64,000 nucleotides of DNA from Morchella semilibera (taxonomy: Eukaryota; Ascomycota; Pezizomycetes; Pezizales; Morchellaceae): NCBI GenBank assembly GCA_009192285.1, contig WBVU01000005.1:1754731-1818730 (forward strand), read 5' to 3'. The translations under genes and the position numbers were made by a program. Below are positions 1 to 12,057 of the stretch, piece by piece. Each line of letters opens with the position of its first letter. Positions within the stretch are counted from its first letter, which is position 1. Under the pieces are notes generated by a model that saw only the letters and a program-made list of their open reading frames with translations, made no database searches and had not been told where the DNA came from.

Positions 1-3000
1 ATAATAATAATAACAGTAATTAATAATCCCAGCTATGCTGAGATCTGGCCCCAGGAATCGACCAAACGAATCGATGGGCTGGGAGATCCGGATCTATGTT
101 TCAGCCCATTAACTCCAGCCTTTTTATGGTCAAAGATCGAGTTTGGTTGAGCCTCTCTGGCTCTCTGCCAATCATATCGTTAGCTGACAATACGTAAAGT
201 AGATCAAGGAAGTCAAAGTCCGGCGCGAATCAATGATCTTTTTGGATTCCTACTCTACTCAATTCACTCGTGGAGAGTATATACGTATATAGGGAGAGTG
301 TTGGTATAGTATGGTGTGGTTTGGCAATGGATGCCTGCATACACCATTACCTGTAACCAGATCTCGCATCGGGATTTGCACGTTGGACCACCAACCACTA
401 CTAATCTAAAACATTCTCGCAACATAAACCAAACTGGCTCTTAGAAATACCAATTATTACAAATACCTCCGAGCCGTCGGTGGTCTGGTCCTAGACACAG
501 TCGTCTTGTTCCTACGCCACAATTAGTAGTTAACATTGCAAGCCATCCTTTAAAACTCTTTACTGTCTTCCTGGCTTCTCTAGCCGGGGAGCGCCCCCCC
601 CCCCCCCCCCCACATCTCAAGCCTGCTCAGTGCAACGTCATACAATATCACTCGTCCCACCATCCACCCAGAAAAGGCTCGCTTGGGGAAGCTTAAGCCA
701 GCCGCATACATTGCCTTCGTGGTGACATCCTGCCGATCGATATAGTTTATGCACAAACCCGTACGTCTGCTACCACTACCTATACCTCAGCTCCTCACTC
801 TCTCTACAAGGTGCGGGGGGTGGGGGGGTCACACGTTATGATAATTGCATCCCCCCGGTTTTAAAACGGCAAGACGGTACAGCCAGTAGATGGTACAAAC
901 ACTGCAGAATAGGGTAATGTAAAAATCATCTCTCTCGTATTAACCCAGTCTCTCCTGGTGTGGTGTGGTGTGGCGGTGAGGGAGTTGGCCTGGATCCAAA
1001 TGTCGTCATGCAGCGGGCAAATCACCGTTTCGATGTGACCCTCCATTATGCCTTCTAGATTTATGCCTTCTAGATGGGTGAACAAACGAATTGCTGTATC
1101 GCGTAGGTGGGAAGGGGTGGAGATAGATGGATGTGATGGACCCATCGATCTGCACACACCGTTTTTTTTCCTGCCTACCTAATATTCTAGTAGGATTGGA
1201 GGGGACGATCAGGGCTGATGTACGGACGATTGGGATAGTTCCCTTTCTCTCCCCCCCCCCCCCCTCTCTCGGAAGAATCTCTTGGGCCTGAAGTACCATA
1301 AAGAGGGAATCTAGTGGTGCAGAATATCAAAAGTAAACTTGTGCCGGAGTACTGTAGGTAATTGTTTATTTACAATTTTTTTTGTGGGCGAGGAAGGATT
1401 CAAGGGTGCCTAAGGAGAAGGAGGTTGGGGCATGCACGACCTATGTATGTATATACCTGGCCTATCCTATTCTATTACTCTATTAGCTGCAACTCCAAAC
1501 CATATATGTGGAGATTAGAATACTTACATGTAGCACGCAGCTGCAGTAGATGAAGGAACTCATCAGATAGGCGGACGAGTCAAATCACGCGCCACGCACA
1601 CCACACGCGAAACCCTGTGACGGATAGATATCTACACCCGTCCTAAGGGTCCCAAGGAGTGGGTTGTATTCGTCAGTAATCGCCGGTATGTACTTGAAAC
1701 CGAAAAGCGAGAAACGTGCTGCCGCTATATGTACCAATTTATTAGCATGCTGATAGACTGCGTATCATATGAGTGATATATATATAGAATCATCCTCTAG
1801 CTAGATGAACCTACGTGTAACCAGGGATTGGTCAGTCAGCTGCCTCAACCAACCAAAAACGGAATCTGAGCTAGTAGGTAGGTATAATGTATGTAGGCTG
1901 ATAGGATGAACAGAAAAGTGAGGGTCAACGGAATTGTGGGGGGAGCAGTTGCACACTAAAAAGAGTAGAGCAGGTAGAAGCTATTAGACGCTAATTGATT
2001 AACTGATTATGATGAGACCAGAGGGAGCTGAAAAACAGTAAGAAGTACGAAATCATTAGAAAACACACCTCAAAAACAGCGCCATGGTTATTCTAAACAG
2101 ACACCTTTGCCTATACCTACATACAGTACCTTCCCAGTACCGTAGCTCATCCGTGTGTGCGTGCGTACAAAGCAAAGTATGATAAGGACCCTGTTGCGAA
2201 TGGGTTTGCTACCCCGGGCGCAACATCAAGTCCTGGGGTACGTATCAGGTGCGCAGTTAAGACAGCATGTCTCCGTCCCCCCTCCATCCAAAGAAACGAC
2301 TTCTGCCTGTGTGCAACCGAGCCAATATGCTCGAGTGTCTCCATGTAGGAACTGCGCGCCGAGACGTACTGGTTGGTTTGACAAACCCGTGCTACTGGGT
2401 CGCGTCCAGGTTAAACCCCACATTAATATTTAGACTTTTCCCGGTGTTCCGAACTCCGTAGGGGTAGGTACATAGTAGGTACGTACATGTTTATGTACTC
2501 AGGTATATATTTCTGCGGCGTACATAAGTATCTTTGAAAAGTCAGGTAAACACAGAGATTATGGAGGATTTAGGACGCGGCTATGTACTTATATTAAGCA
2601 TAGATTGGGAAGGAGGTGTCAAGGAAACAAGTACAAGACGTTAGCTGCATACATGTAACTATGGGCCGTGCTGAGTGATCGAGTGATGGATCGTGAGTTG
2701 ACTCGGCACAAAAAAGGGGGACGTATCTTTTTTTCCTTAGCGTGCCAAACATTACATGTAACTAAAGTAGATCTTCATACGAGGGGTTCTAAAGATGATG
2801 AGGAGAGGGTAACCTGGGAAAGTCACCGAGCAGTGGTGTCTTTTACAATCCTAGTAAAATTGCAGTGACAGTAGTTACTGCAGACCATGAACCTAGCTGT
2901 GGCAAATGAGCGGAGGAGAACACCAGATAGAAAAAGTGATCGTTGTGCCGTAACTCCCCAGGAGGCTGAAATTTGATAATTTCGTCCCCGCCACTACATA

Positions 3001-4702
3001 ACATCATTATTTTTTTGATGTTGCAAAATCTCGGACATATGTCTCAACAAAATTCCGTGCAGGTGTCGGTAGTGTCAAACATCAGGGGAACGAGATTCGA
3101 GTGGTAGAGTAGAAAATCGAACCGTTCACTTGCTTAGGACGTGCGCGAAAGACACACTACTAGTCGTTCGGTCTTTTCCGGCAAAGAGTTCGTATTCCTT
3201 TTTTTAAATAATTTTCCTTTTCACGATGCAACCATAACATAACATGCTATGATGACGAGTTCGGACCGAACCGTCTATTTTTACCAAGCTGTAAGTGCAG
3301 GGATTCCTACTGGCTAGTGGGTAGTACAAAGTACTTTCTAGGCCTGATTCTACTAAGGGACATGTTGCTCCAGTAGATTTCGAATTTTTTTTTTTTCCTT
3401 CGGGGCTTCAGGCTTCAACGTTTATTGGAGGACTGTGTGTGTGCATGCAGCATGCAGCATTCCGATCGGACAAGGAACGAAGCAGCAGCTGTTGCGGCTG
3501 CAGAAACATCCATCTTGGAGCGGCTCGACCAGATAGGAACGATTTCAAAGGCTGCACTTGCAGGGTCAAGGAGCGGAGCCTGTACGCTGGATCGTAAAGC
3601 AGCGGGGTATTACGATAGGCCCAGGACGACTGAATCCGGACCACTGACGCAAGCGGGTTGTGGATCATACTGCTTTTTTGGTTGCTTGGCCTTGAGTGAC
3701 GCCGTGTGTGGCTTGTTATGTAGTTAAAATGGTTTCTTTGGATGGCTGTGTTGAGATTTCTGGTTCGAGATTTTTAACCTCTCTCTCGTCTGCTCTAGAC
3801 AAGGGTTGACAGACATAGAGATTGAGTAGGTATGTCTGTCTCTCTTTCTCTCTTTGACTTTCACTGCAATGCAGGCGGAGGTGCAGTTACGGCTTGTCCT
3901 TCTGGTAAGCAAGTAAGTCCTGCCCAGCATTGAAGCGAGAACTAAAGAGCTCGGCAGGCATCTGCCAGTTCGTTCCGTCTGTCCTGTTTGTCTTGTCTGC
4001 TGTCTCTCTGGGTAGTGGTGGGCGGTGGATTTGACATGGTGTGTGGTGCCTGGACTCCTGGCTGGCTGGTTTTTTGTCCGTGTGTCTGGTAGGCTGTCTC
4101 TTGTATCTAACTTTACTTGCCCATATTTCAGGCTATCCTATCTATTTGTCTTTCCTTCCAACTATTTTTTTTTTCTTTTACCCTTTTTGCTTCGTCCGCC
4201 TTTCTTCTACCGCCCAGTAGTATTCTACATACCCCCCCTCCCCCTCCTCCCCCCCCATCGAGTACTCATCCTTCCTAAATACTCCGGGTGGTCTCTCATA
4301 CTCCTTCTCTTCCCCCCCTTCCTCCCCTAAAATCCTTCCGCTCTCCTCATCACCTACCACCCTGACAATCCACATTCTATGGGGTCTTCAAAATTCACTC
4401 CCCCTGTTACTACTAATAACTCTTGACCCAATTCGTGTCCCTATCTCCCCCCACCATCGAATTGCAGTACATTGGTTTTGTGGTCTCTATTCCTTCTTCT
4501 CCTCTTCGAGCCAACAACAACCCTTTACTCCCTACCATTTTTTTGCTGATAGTACTCATTTTTGAATACCCATCTTTGTTTACCAGGGACGCATTGCGTC
4601 TCGCGTTTCTCCAGGCTGTTATTTTCGTCATTGTTGTTTGTTGTCTCAGTAATTCGCGCTTCAACCGTGCTTGTGTCTCACCATTCGTGATCAAGCCAAA
4701 GA
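1..4702. other. Long gene-free spacer and 5' region of the PH-LRR gene
   Basis: No open frame here has family-like composition or spliceable neighbours; short frames on both strands overlap one another and look random. The stretch holds C runs at 594-611 (18 C) and 1251-1264 (14 C), and two TACATGTA palindromes (2650, 2753). From about 4090 to 4700 the + strand is strongly pyrimidine-rich (CT blocks). That is a common feature of fungal core promoters and 5' leaders, and it ends directly before the start codon at 4703. The leader role is inference. Confidence 0.6.
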
Positions 4703-7700
4703 ATGTCCGCGTCTCACGATGGTGCACTCTCAACTAGACGAAAGAGCTTTGGTTTCTTTACCCGACCGTCGATGTTGCCCGACATCGAACCAGCTGCAAC
4801 ATGGTCCTCCAGAGATCACGTCATAAAGCAGAGGCCGAAATCAGCATTCTTTAGCAGTGCTGGCGACTACCAGGAGTACACTACGGTTGTGTCGAGCAAC
4901 GTTGGGACGACCCATGCCCGCCCTCGAGTCCTTACAAAGAGCCCAGCGCAACGGCCAAAATCGATGTTTGGATCCTTGAAACCCCGGGATCGGGATCCTG
5001 GCAGCCCTGTGATTGGGATGCATTTCGAATCTTCCGGCAGCTCCTCGATAGATTCATCGCAATCAGATAACGTTCCGATTAGTCCTAGCAACAAATTCGT
5101 GGTACACTCGGGGGAGGTTATTTCTACGGGTGGTTTGCTGAGGAGAAAGAAGGAATTTATGGTTTTGACAAATGAGGAATTGCTGAGATACAAATCGGAG
5201 CACAAGGCGACTGAAGCCTTCGGAATCCCGACGAAGTCTCCAACAGGCAGGGCTGCTTCAATAGGATCAGTGGGGGAATTGAGCAACGAGCATTCATTGG
5301 TTACTACAGTGATTCAGATAGTCGCGGTGTACAGGTATGGTGGGGATGCAGACCTGGCATGCACGGTTCAGGTGGATCACCTAGACGATGCGAACGGAAC
5401 GCCCTCGTCCACGGTACTACAGGTGTCTACACCCCAGGAAGCCCACGGGTGGTTGGAAATATTACGGCAGGTGACTCGCCTTACGAGGGCCATCAAGGCG
5501 CCTCCTCCATTCTCGAATTCCACGGTCGAACATATTGCTCGTCGTTTAGAGGCAGAGAAGGACTATTCGCCTTCACACTTTCAGATATTCCGAGTTGTTC
5601 AACGGGCCGGTAAAATGAACGGCCACAAAGCTGGATCTTCTGAAGACCTCCAGAAAATGTATTCGACGATATGCTACCTTGTAATTGGGATCCACAAGAT
5701 CCACCTAGTTCCAATACCCAAAGCTTCCCCCAACAGAAGCACCACTTCCTTGTCTGCTGCCACATCGAGTTCCTACGCAATCCTTAATTTAGTTGGCCTT
5801 ACCATATCGGATACGGATGATTCGTTTACTCTTTCGTTCAGGTAAAAAAAAAAGAATGCCGTAAATCCGTTTTTGAGGCTCATGCTTATAAAAGCCTCAG
5901 ATCTCCGTGTAGAGCAGTTCAAAAGTTGCACTTAGCTTCGGTAGACGCATCTGATATCATTCAAGCGATCCGTCAGGCCTCAGAATACTTAAGACCGAAC
6001 TATCTTATTACGCCTTTCTCTAGGGATCTTCCAGAATATATGAATGATGAGGCTTTGCCAGATATTCCTTGCACCCCCGGTGATGATTTCAATGGGTTTG
6101 ATCGTACATTATCTGCTTATTGTAATTTCTCACCGCCACCGATTCTGTAAACTCTTGCTAACAATGGTGCCCAGGTACTGCCTACGATCTCGATGCGTCG
6201 AATATTGTTTACGGCATTCATATGGATGTAGAAGATGCGCCACAATTCGTACTTTACCCGCCAGCATTTTCCCGGAGGAGGCAATACACGGACCTAGAGT
6301 TACTAGCGGTTATGAGATCGCTACGATGGAATGACTCGTTTTGCTCAGTCTCTTTCAGAGGAATTAACCTTGAGACTTTGCATAAAGTACATGACGTTCA
6401 CGGATCCGAGTATGAACCACTAACTGATCGTTCAAACCAACCCTTAAATCTGAAGGCGACGGGTGGTAAGAGGAGTTCGTTGTTGATACATGAACTTCGA
6501 GCCTTGGCACTCTACAGTGGAAAATTGAGACGATTGGACTTTTACGAATGCATGAAAAAAAAACCACGTGCCGGAGAGAGTGCGGGGAGTTCTGTGGCTC
6601 AGGGAGGATGTGGAATCCTAGAAGCCATTATGCCATTGTGTAGGAGGGGCTTGACAAATGTTGATTGGTTTGACCTCACGGGTATTGAGCTGGTTGAATC
6701 GGATCTTGACTGGCTAGTGGATGCAGCTGCTTCTAAACTTGCACATTTCCGTGGATTTGAGCTCGCACGATGCGGTTTGACTGAGAGGTTTCTGACGGTA
6801 TTTATGAACTCGTTGATTACACACGAGAACACCCTGGAATCCTTAGACCTGGGCGGAAACCCTGGGCGAATTCATGCTCCAAGCTTCAATAACATCATGT
6901 CTCATTTTCCTTTCCTGCGCAGATTAAATTTGTCGAGGGTTTTGAGGTCCGCGGGTGACGACGCTCTCCTTACGGCGGAGACACTGCTGAGATGGAGATT
7001 AGAAGACCTAGACTTGAGGTTTGTGATTGTTGTTTCTGGGTGGTTATATAAAGTCCGTTGCTAACTTTATGGCAGTGAAACAAAACTCAACAATGAGACG
7101 ATAGACGCCGTTTCAGCCTATCTCGCCAGCCCGCAATCAGACTCCCTTCATCACCTGGCACTTACTCAGTGTGGCCTAACATCCAGGGATATCGCTATAT
7201 TCATGCATTCCATGTCCCGGTCCCCTGGAAAACCTAGAAATCTTCACCTTTACATTGGTCAAAATCAGGTCGCTATACAACATGATAAACTTCTTGAGTG
7301 CATAAGGAACGGCATTACCCCAACTCATTTAACAATGAGGATGGTTGATTATCCCAAGGAAGATATGTTTAGGGAATTGATGGATGCTTTGAGGGTCAAT
7401 AAGACAATTTCATTCCTAGATTTATCCAAGGTTTCTTTACCATACGAGGCAGGCCAGGAAACTTGCAATGCCATGGGTGAAATGTTTGCCAAGAATACAT
7501 CGTTAAAGGAATTGGCACTTTCAGGGGAGCAGGGAGTTCTCGAGAGCGCTAGGTACGTATTTAACAATCCACGTTTCATCCACAGGTGACTGATTATAAG
7601 TTAGATTGGGGGCAGGATTAAATAAGCCGCTTGGCCGCTTGGCAGAGAATAAAACCTTGGAGATTCTAAGAATTGAGTGTAAGCCTCCTAAATCCGCCTC

Positions 7701-8216
7701 GAATTGAATTATGATATTAATATCTGGGATGAAGTACAATCATTAGGAACTCCTGGCGCGATGGAGTTGGCTTCAATGTTGACCAAAAATACAACCCTTC
7801 GGGAACTTTATTGCGAAATGAACGAAATCCACCTTCAAGGCTTTAGTGCCATAGTTAACGCACTAGAGAAGAATAAAACATTGCTTTACTTCCCCCGAAT
7901 GGAACGCGATAGGGCTGAACACGTCAAGTGCCTGAAGGACAAGCTCTTCCAGCCGACTGATACCGAAAAGTCAAAGAAGGAGCTCAAGATGAAGAGCAGC
8001 CTGGGTCTGAAAAGGATGAGCAAGACCGAGAAGAAGAAGGTTTCATTTTCCGATGATTCGTTGGAAGGCGGGGCAGAGCAGAATCTTACCCTTCTTGAGG
8101 AAAAGTGGGAGAGTGAGACTCAGAGGATGCAATTCCTTCTGGCAAGGAATCTGGAATTACATCACTCAAAGATGGTTCAAAAACGTTTTAATGCCCCACT
8201 TGGTTCTCAGATTTGA
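4703..8216 (+). CDS. PH-domain and leucine-rich-repeat protein (CARMIL-like architecture)
   Basis: Spliced model: exons 4703-5841, 5901-6103, 6175-7018, 7076-7552, 7605-7678 and 7735-8216, giving 1072 aa. Phases match at every junction and introns are 52-71 nt. The N terminus (about 1-130) is Ser/Pro-rich with basic patches such as RRKSFGFFTR. Two PH-like segments follow: about 135-255 (GGLLRRKKEFMVLTNEELLRYK, split here only for reading) and about 288-420 (YLVIGIHKIHLVPIPK). Residues about 440-930 hold irregular leucine-rich repeats of the RI-like kind, for example LESLDLGGN, LRRLNLSR, ISFLDLSKV, TLEILRIE and TLRELYCEMNEI. The C terminus is basic (KSKKELKMK, KTEKKKVSF). PH followed by RI-like LRRs resembles CARMIL actin regulators, but I see no capping-protein-binding motif, so the role is inferred. 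The start is the first ATG after a CT-rich leader. Exon 2 could also begin at 5895, which adds two residues. Confidence 0.8.
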
Positions 8217-11200
8217 ACCATATACACCTATTAGACGAGAACTCTCCACGTCAACTTTTAAAAACTTTCTTGTCTATATTTTATACGGGGTGGTGTTTTT
8301 CTTTTGTTTGTTTCATGTTTGGCATTTACAATTGGTTTGGAGGAAAAAAAATTACCGTATTTGCTGGTCCCTCTTTTCAGTTGATTTGTTTGGGTTGTTT
8401 GGGCATTCTACGAGGAGTTTTACTGTTTTATCTTTCGTTCTTTTTTTTTAACGCACACACTCTGAACCAAGAGAAGTTTATTTTCCTATCGCTCCGAGTC
8501 GGAGGTTGGAGGAGGATTTTAATGGAAGGTTAATTGGTTGGGGAGTTATAATTTTTATTTCCTATGTATTTTGGGGGTTAATGATGGTTTTGGCGGAAAA
8601 TGGTCACGGCTTGGGCAACTGGCGCTGGATGTTGATAGCGGGGGTGGTTTTGAGGATGGGATGGGATTTGAGGGGGCAGAGGGGAAGGGGGTTCATTTGC
8701 TACATGTAGTCTTTACAGTGTAATCTCTCTTATGTATATTACCGCGGATACCCTGGTATAAATCTGATATCAAAGATTTCCCTTTGCAGGTTTCGATTTA
8801 ACGAAGAATCAAGTGGCCATGTTACATGCACCTCGGGACATAGAGTACTTATTTAATAATAATCCCCCCTCCCTCCTCAACTGCTGCGAAAACACTCGGT
8901 GATGTTTGATTATTTATACGCAAATACATCATCGACCAACCAGCCCGGCGACCTTACTGAATGTTCTCCCTAAAGGGATCTACAACCCGTAAGATGAACC
9001 CCTTCTCTAGTCTCCCCCTTCTCTAGTCTCCCACGTGCGTGCGGGACCATCGTTGTCGCTTAATTAACAGCAGCGTCAACCCGCCAGGCACAGGCACAGG
9101 CACACAAACAAACCGCTACGCACCGTTATTTTGCTGCGACATAATCAAATTATGCCTTAACTCCCGTCCGTGTGAGCGGTGGTGCAGAATAGAAAAAAAA
9201 AAAAACGCGGTAATAAATAATTGTTAGGAACGCTGCACAAGGGGATATTTCCGGTCGAAATGCCTATCCGCCAATGAGAGTGCCTCAACGACCAACACAA
9301 CGCCGGATCTTTCGTCCGATGCCAGTAAAGAGACGAACAACCATTGCCAGAAAAAGAAGGTGCAAGGGGTGGGGGGGGGGGTCATACAATCCGCCGGTAT
9401 CTGTTTCCAAGCTTTATTTCGTCATCAGCGAAAAGCGTGGGCAGGCGAGTGATTCCTTGTGTTTGTTGCGCGTTTCTTTTTTGTGACACCAGTACAAATA
9501 TGCTGAAGTGCTGTTCTACTACATGATGTACTCACTCATAATCATAAGTTATCACTCGCTTCTGTGCACCCAACCACCCCTTGCCCCACTTTTCTGCGGT
9601 TTCCCCGCTACCGAACATTTACCCTCGGCATTGCAATTGCCTGGTGTAATTCCCTTCAGAGTACATATTTTGCTTTATAGGCTGCTCCATGGACTACGTC
9701 TTACCCGGTAACGCGTCATGTATAGCTTACAATGTAGATCACGGGGTTGCCGGTTTTCGGGCCGCTTCATGCCTGTATGTTGATCCCTTTGGTTTCTCCG
9801 GTGTTCTTGCCGCCGTATGTATGGGGTTGGCAGAATACTACCTAGGTTCGGGAGAAAGGACACTACAGCACGCAGAACCTTAGGGCCGAGACTGCTTTAC
9901 CCGTACGTGTTTAGGGCAAGTAGTAGAGTGGGTACATTGAGATACATAACCTTGGTAGAGCAGGTATTTTAAAGCACTCCATGTACCCTAGAGCACTCTC
10001 ATGCACGGTCTGTTATGTTAGGAGTATGGCTCGACCCCGCGACGGTAATATTGTTATCACTACACCCATCATTGAGCCGATTGTTTCTCTCCCCCCAAGG
10101 GTCGAGGGTGTTTCCTTGCAGCCGGGTACAGTAGAGTACATCACATCATATCGTTGGTATAAAAACCAGGTATTCTTCGGGGGATAAACATGGATAATCT
10201 TTTGCATGTGTTCAAAAGATTTTTAGCGGTCCCACTTTTTTTCTCTCGCCCTTTTAACAGTAAGTAACGGTTTGGGGAGGTTACACGGCTGGTTCAAGCT
10301 TTGTATACTGCCCTATGACATATAGGCGGCTATATGTTAAACTCTCCCCCTTGCCGGCGCAATAGATATCTGGAAACTTGTTCCGCGGTTTGGAGCTCCA
10401 AGCAGGGCCGGATCCCACCAACCTCGTGATTCAAACCGGTTTCAACCGCTCGGGATCAAGAACAGGTAGAGGAGTCCCTGCTCTTCGGTGGTACAATAGT
10501 GAAAGAAGTAGAAAAGCTTGGTATTCCCCGCTATTCGTGGGGACTGCAGGTGGAAACGTTTCCCGCCCCGAGTATCGACAGCTGGGATGTGGCAGCAGCC
10601 TTGCTTGGTAAAAAAAAGATCAGCTGGGTATGGTACTGGCAATGTCGCATGTATGTGTATTCGGTGGTTTTGACTATGTTTGGATGTTTGTGTGGAAGTG
10701 ACAATTCATGGAGTGTAGAGGGCACCAAGGGCTGCTGCTGACGATGAATGGGTTCAAAACATCCCATTGCCAAGAATTAATTGTTGAGGCCAGCTCCAAG
10801 CGCAAAGTCTCTATTCTGTATCTACACGTAATTCCTGAGCACAACTACTATTGCGACTATCCCCGATAGCAATAGTAGCATAGGCATTCTCGATAATAGC
10901 AAACTTGTTCTCGACACAAGCATTGGCGTAGGAACTTCGATCCATTCTGCCAGTATCGAGGTTGCACTGCACATGTATACAAGTACCCCTTAAGCTGATC
11001 CCCCCCCAAGAAGCAAAAAGGTGGTATATTATAGCATTTGCTACCAGCTAGATCTTATCATCCCGGCCCTCTACTATAGGGGATCACCGATGGTCATGTA
11101 CTATAGTACTAGCTGACCCAAATCCTCGACATTCGACAAGTGGGAGCGAGGTATGTCAAATCGGCATCCTTAGCTTGGAAGAAACGTCATTGCACGTCCT

Positions 11201-12057
11201 GTATATCATTCTTGCATCCTAGTGAATAGAGCATCGACACAGCCTGCTCTATTTGGACCGGGGCTATTAGAATGCTTCACGTTTCTAGTCTAGAGATCTG
11301 CCTCCCAGACCGCGGCATCTGTTATACCGAGTAAGTACATGTAAGTAAGTACACCACCACCGAAGCCAGATATGTAGAGCCAAGCCGAGGCGAAGGAAGA
11401 AACAATTCAACACCACATAACTAAAAAGGTCTAAAAGTCCCTCTTACTAACTAGAAGCCGTAAATATAACTAACGGGCCTAAAACCAAACCCACGGGGTA
11501 GTGGAAGCAGTATCTAGCTATAGTACTGAATATACCAGAGGGTCGGATATTACATATACTCTTTATGGTAACACCCACCCTCAACGAGTGATATCCCATG
11601 ACCCACCCACCTCCATCCACTATCCTCAAACCCAGCCATAATAGCGTAGTACACAAAACACAGACGGAGAACCGTGGTACGTATATATACATACTTTTTT
11701 GTTTATTTCATCCACCAAGTCTCCTCCCCCACCCAAGAAAAAAGAGAGAGAGAAAGATTATTCCAGACTCCTCCGATCCGCCTATATAAAGATATCTCTT
11801 AACCATTGTCCTCCATCCCCCCCTCCCACACGATTTTCATTACAACAATTCTAGAGAGAAAAAACCCAGCCCCGTCTACATGCCCATGTAGTTATGCCAG
11901 AACAGAACAGAACAGAGCAGACAAGACCCTAAAACCAAAGCCGAAAGAAAGAAAAGTAAATCCGGAAGCCTAACTAATATTTTAACTAACACTAGCTAGC
12001 CACAAAAAGAAAGGAAAGAGGGGGGTATTATCTAAAAAAAAAAAAAAAACACTACTG
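8217..12057. other. Intergenic region without recognisable genes
   Basis: This lies between two convergent genes, the PH-LRR gene on + and the FCP1-like gene on -, so the outer parts are presumably 3' UTRs. The first 500 bases are T-rich with many small overlapping frames. Two TACATGTA palindromes are present (8701 and 11336). The short frames at 9.0-10.8 kb have no repeatable domain pattern and no plausible splice partners, so I do not call them genes. Confidence 0.55.

Noticed and set aside
6147-6174. A 28-nt intron between exons 2 and 3 of the PH-LRR gene
   Set aside because: Too short for a fungal intron and in the wrong phase; the donor at 6104 gives a normal 71-nt intron with a CTAAC branch site.
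10499-10741. Small plus-strand frame (80 codons) in the 8.2-12 kb spacer
   Set aside because: Balanced composition but overlapped by an equally long opposite frame, with no splice partner or family motif.
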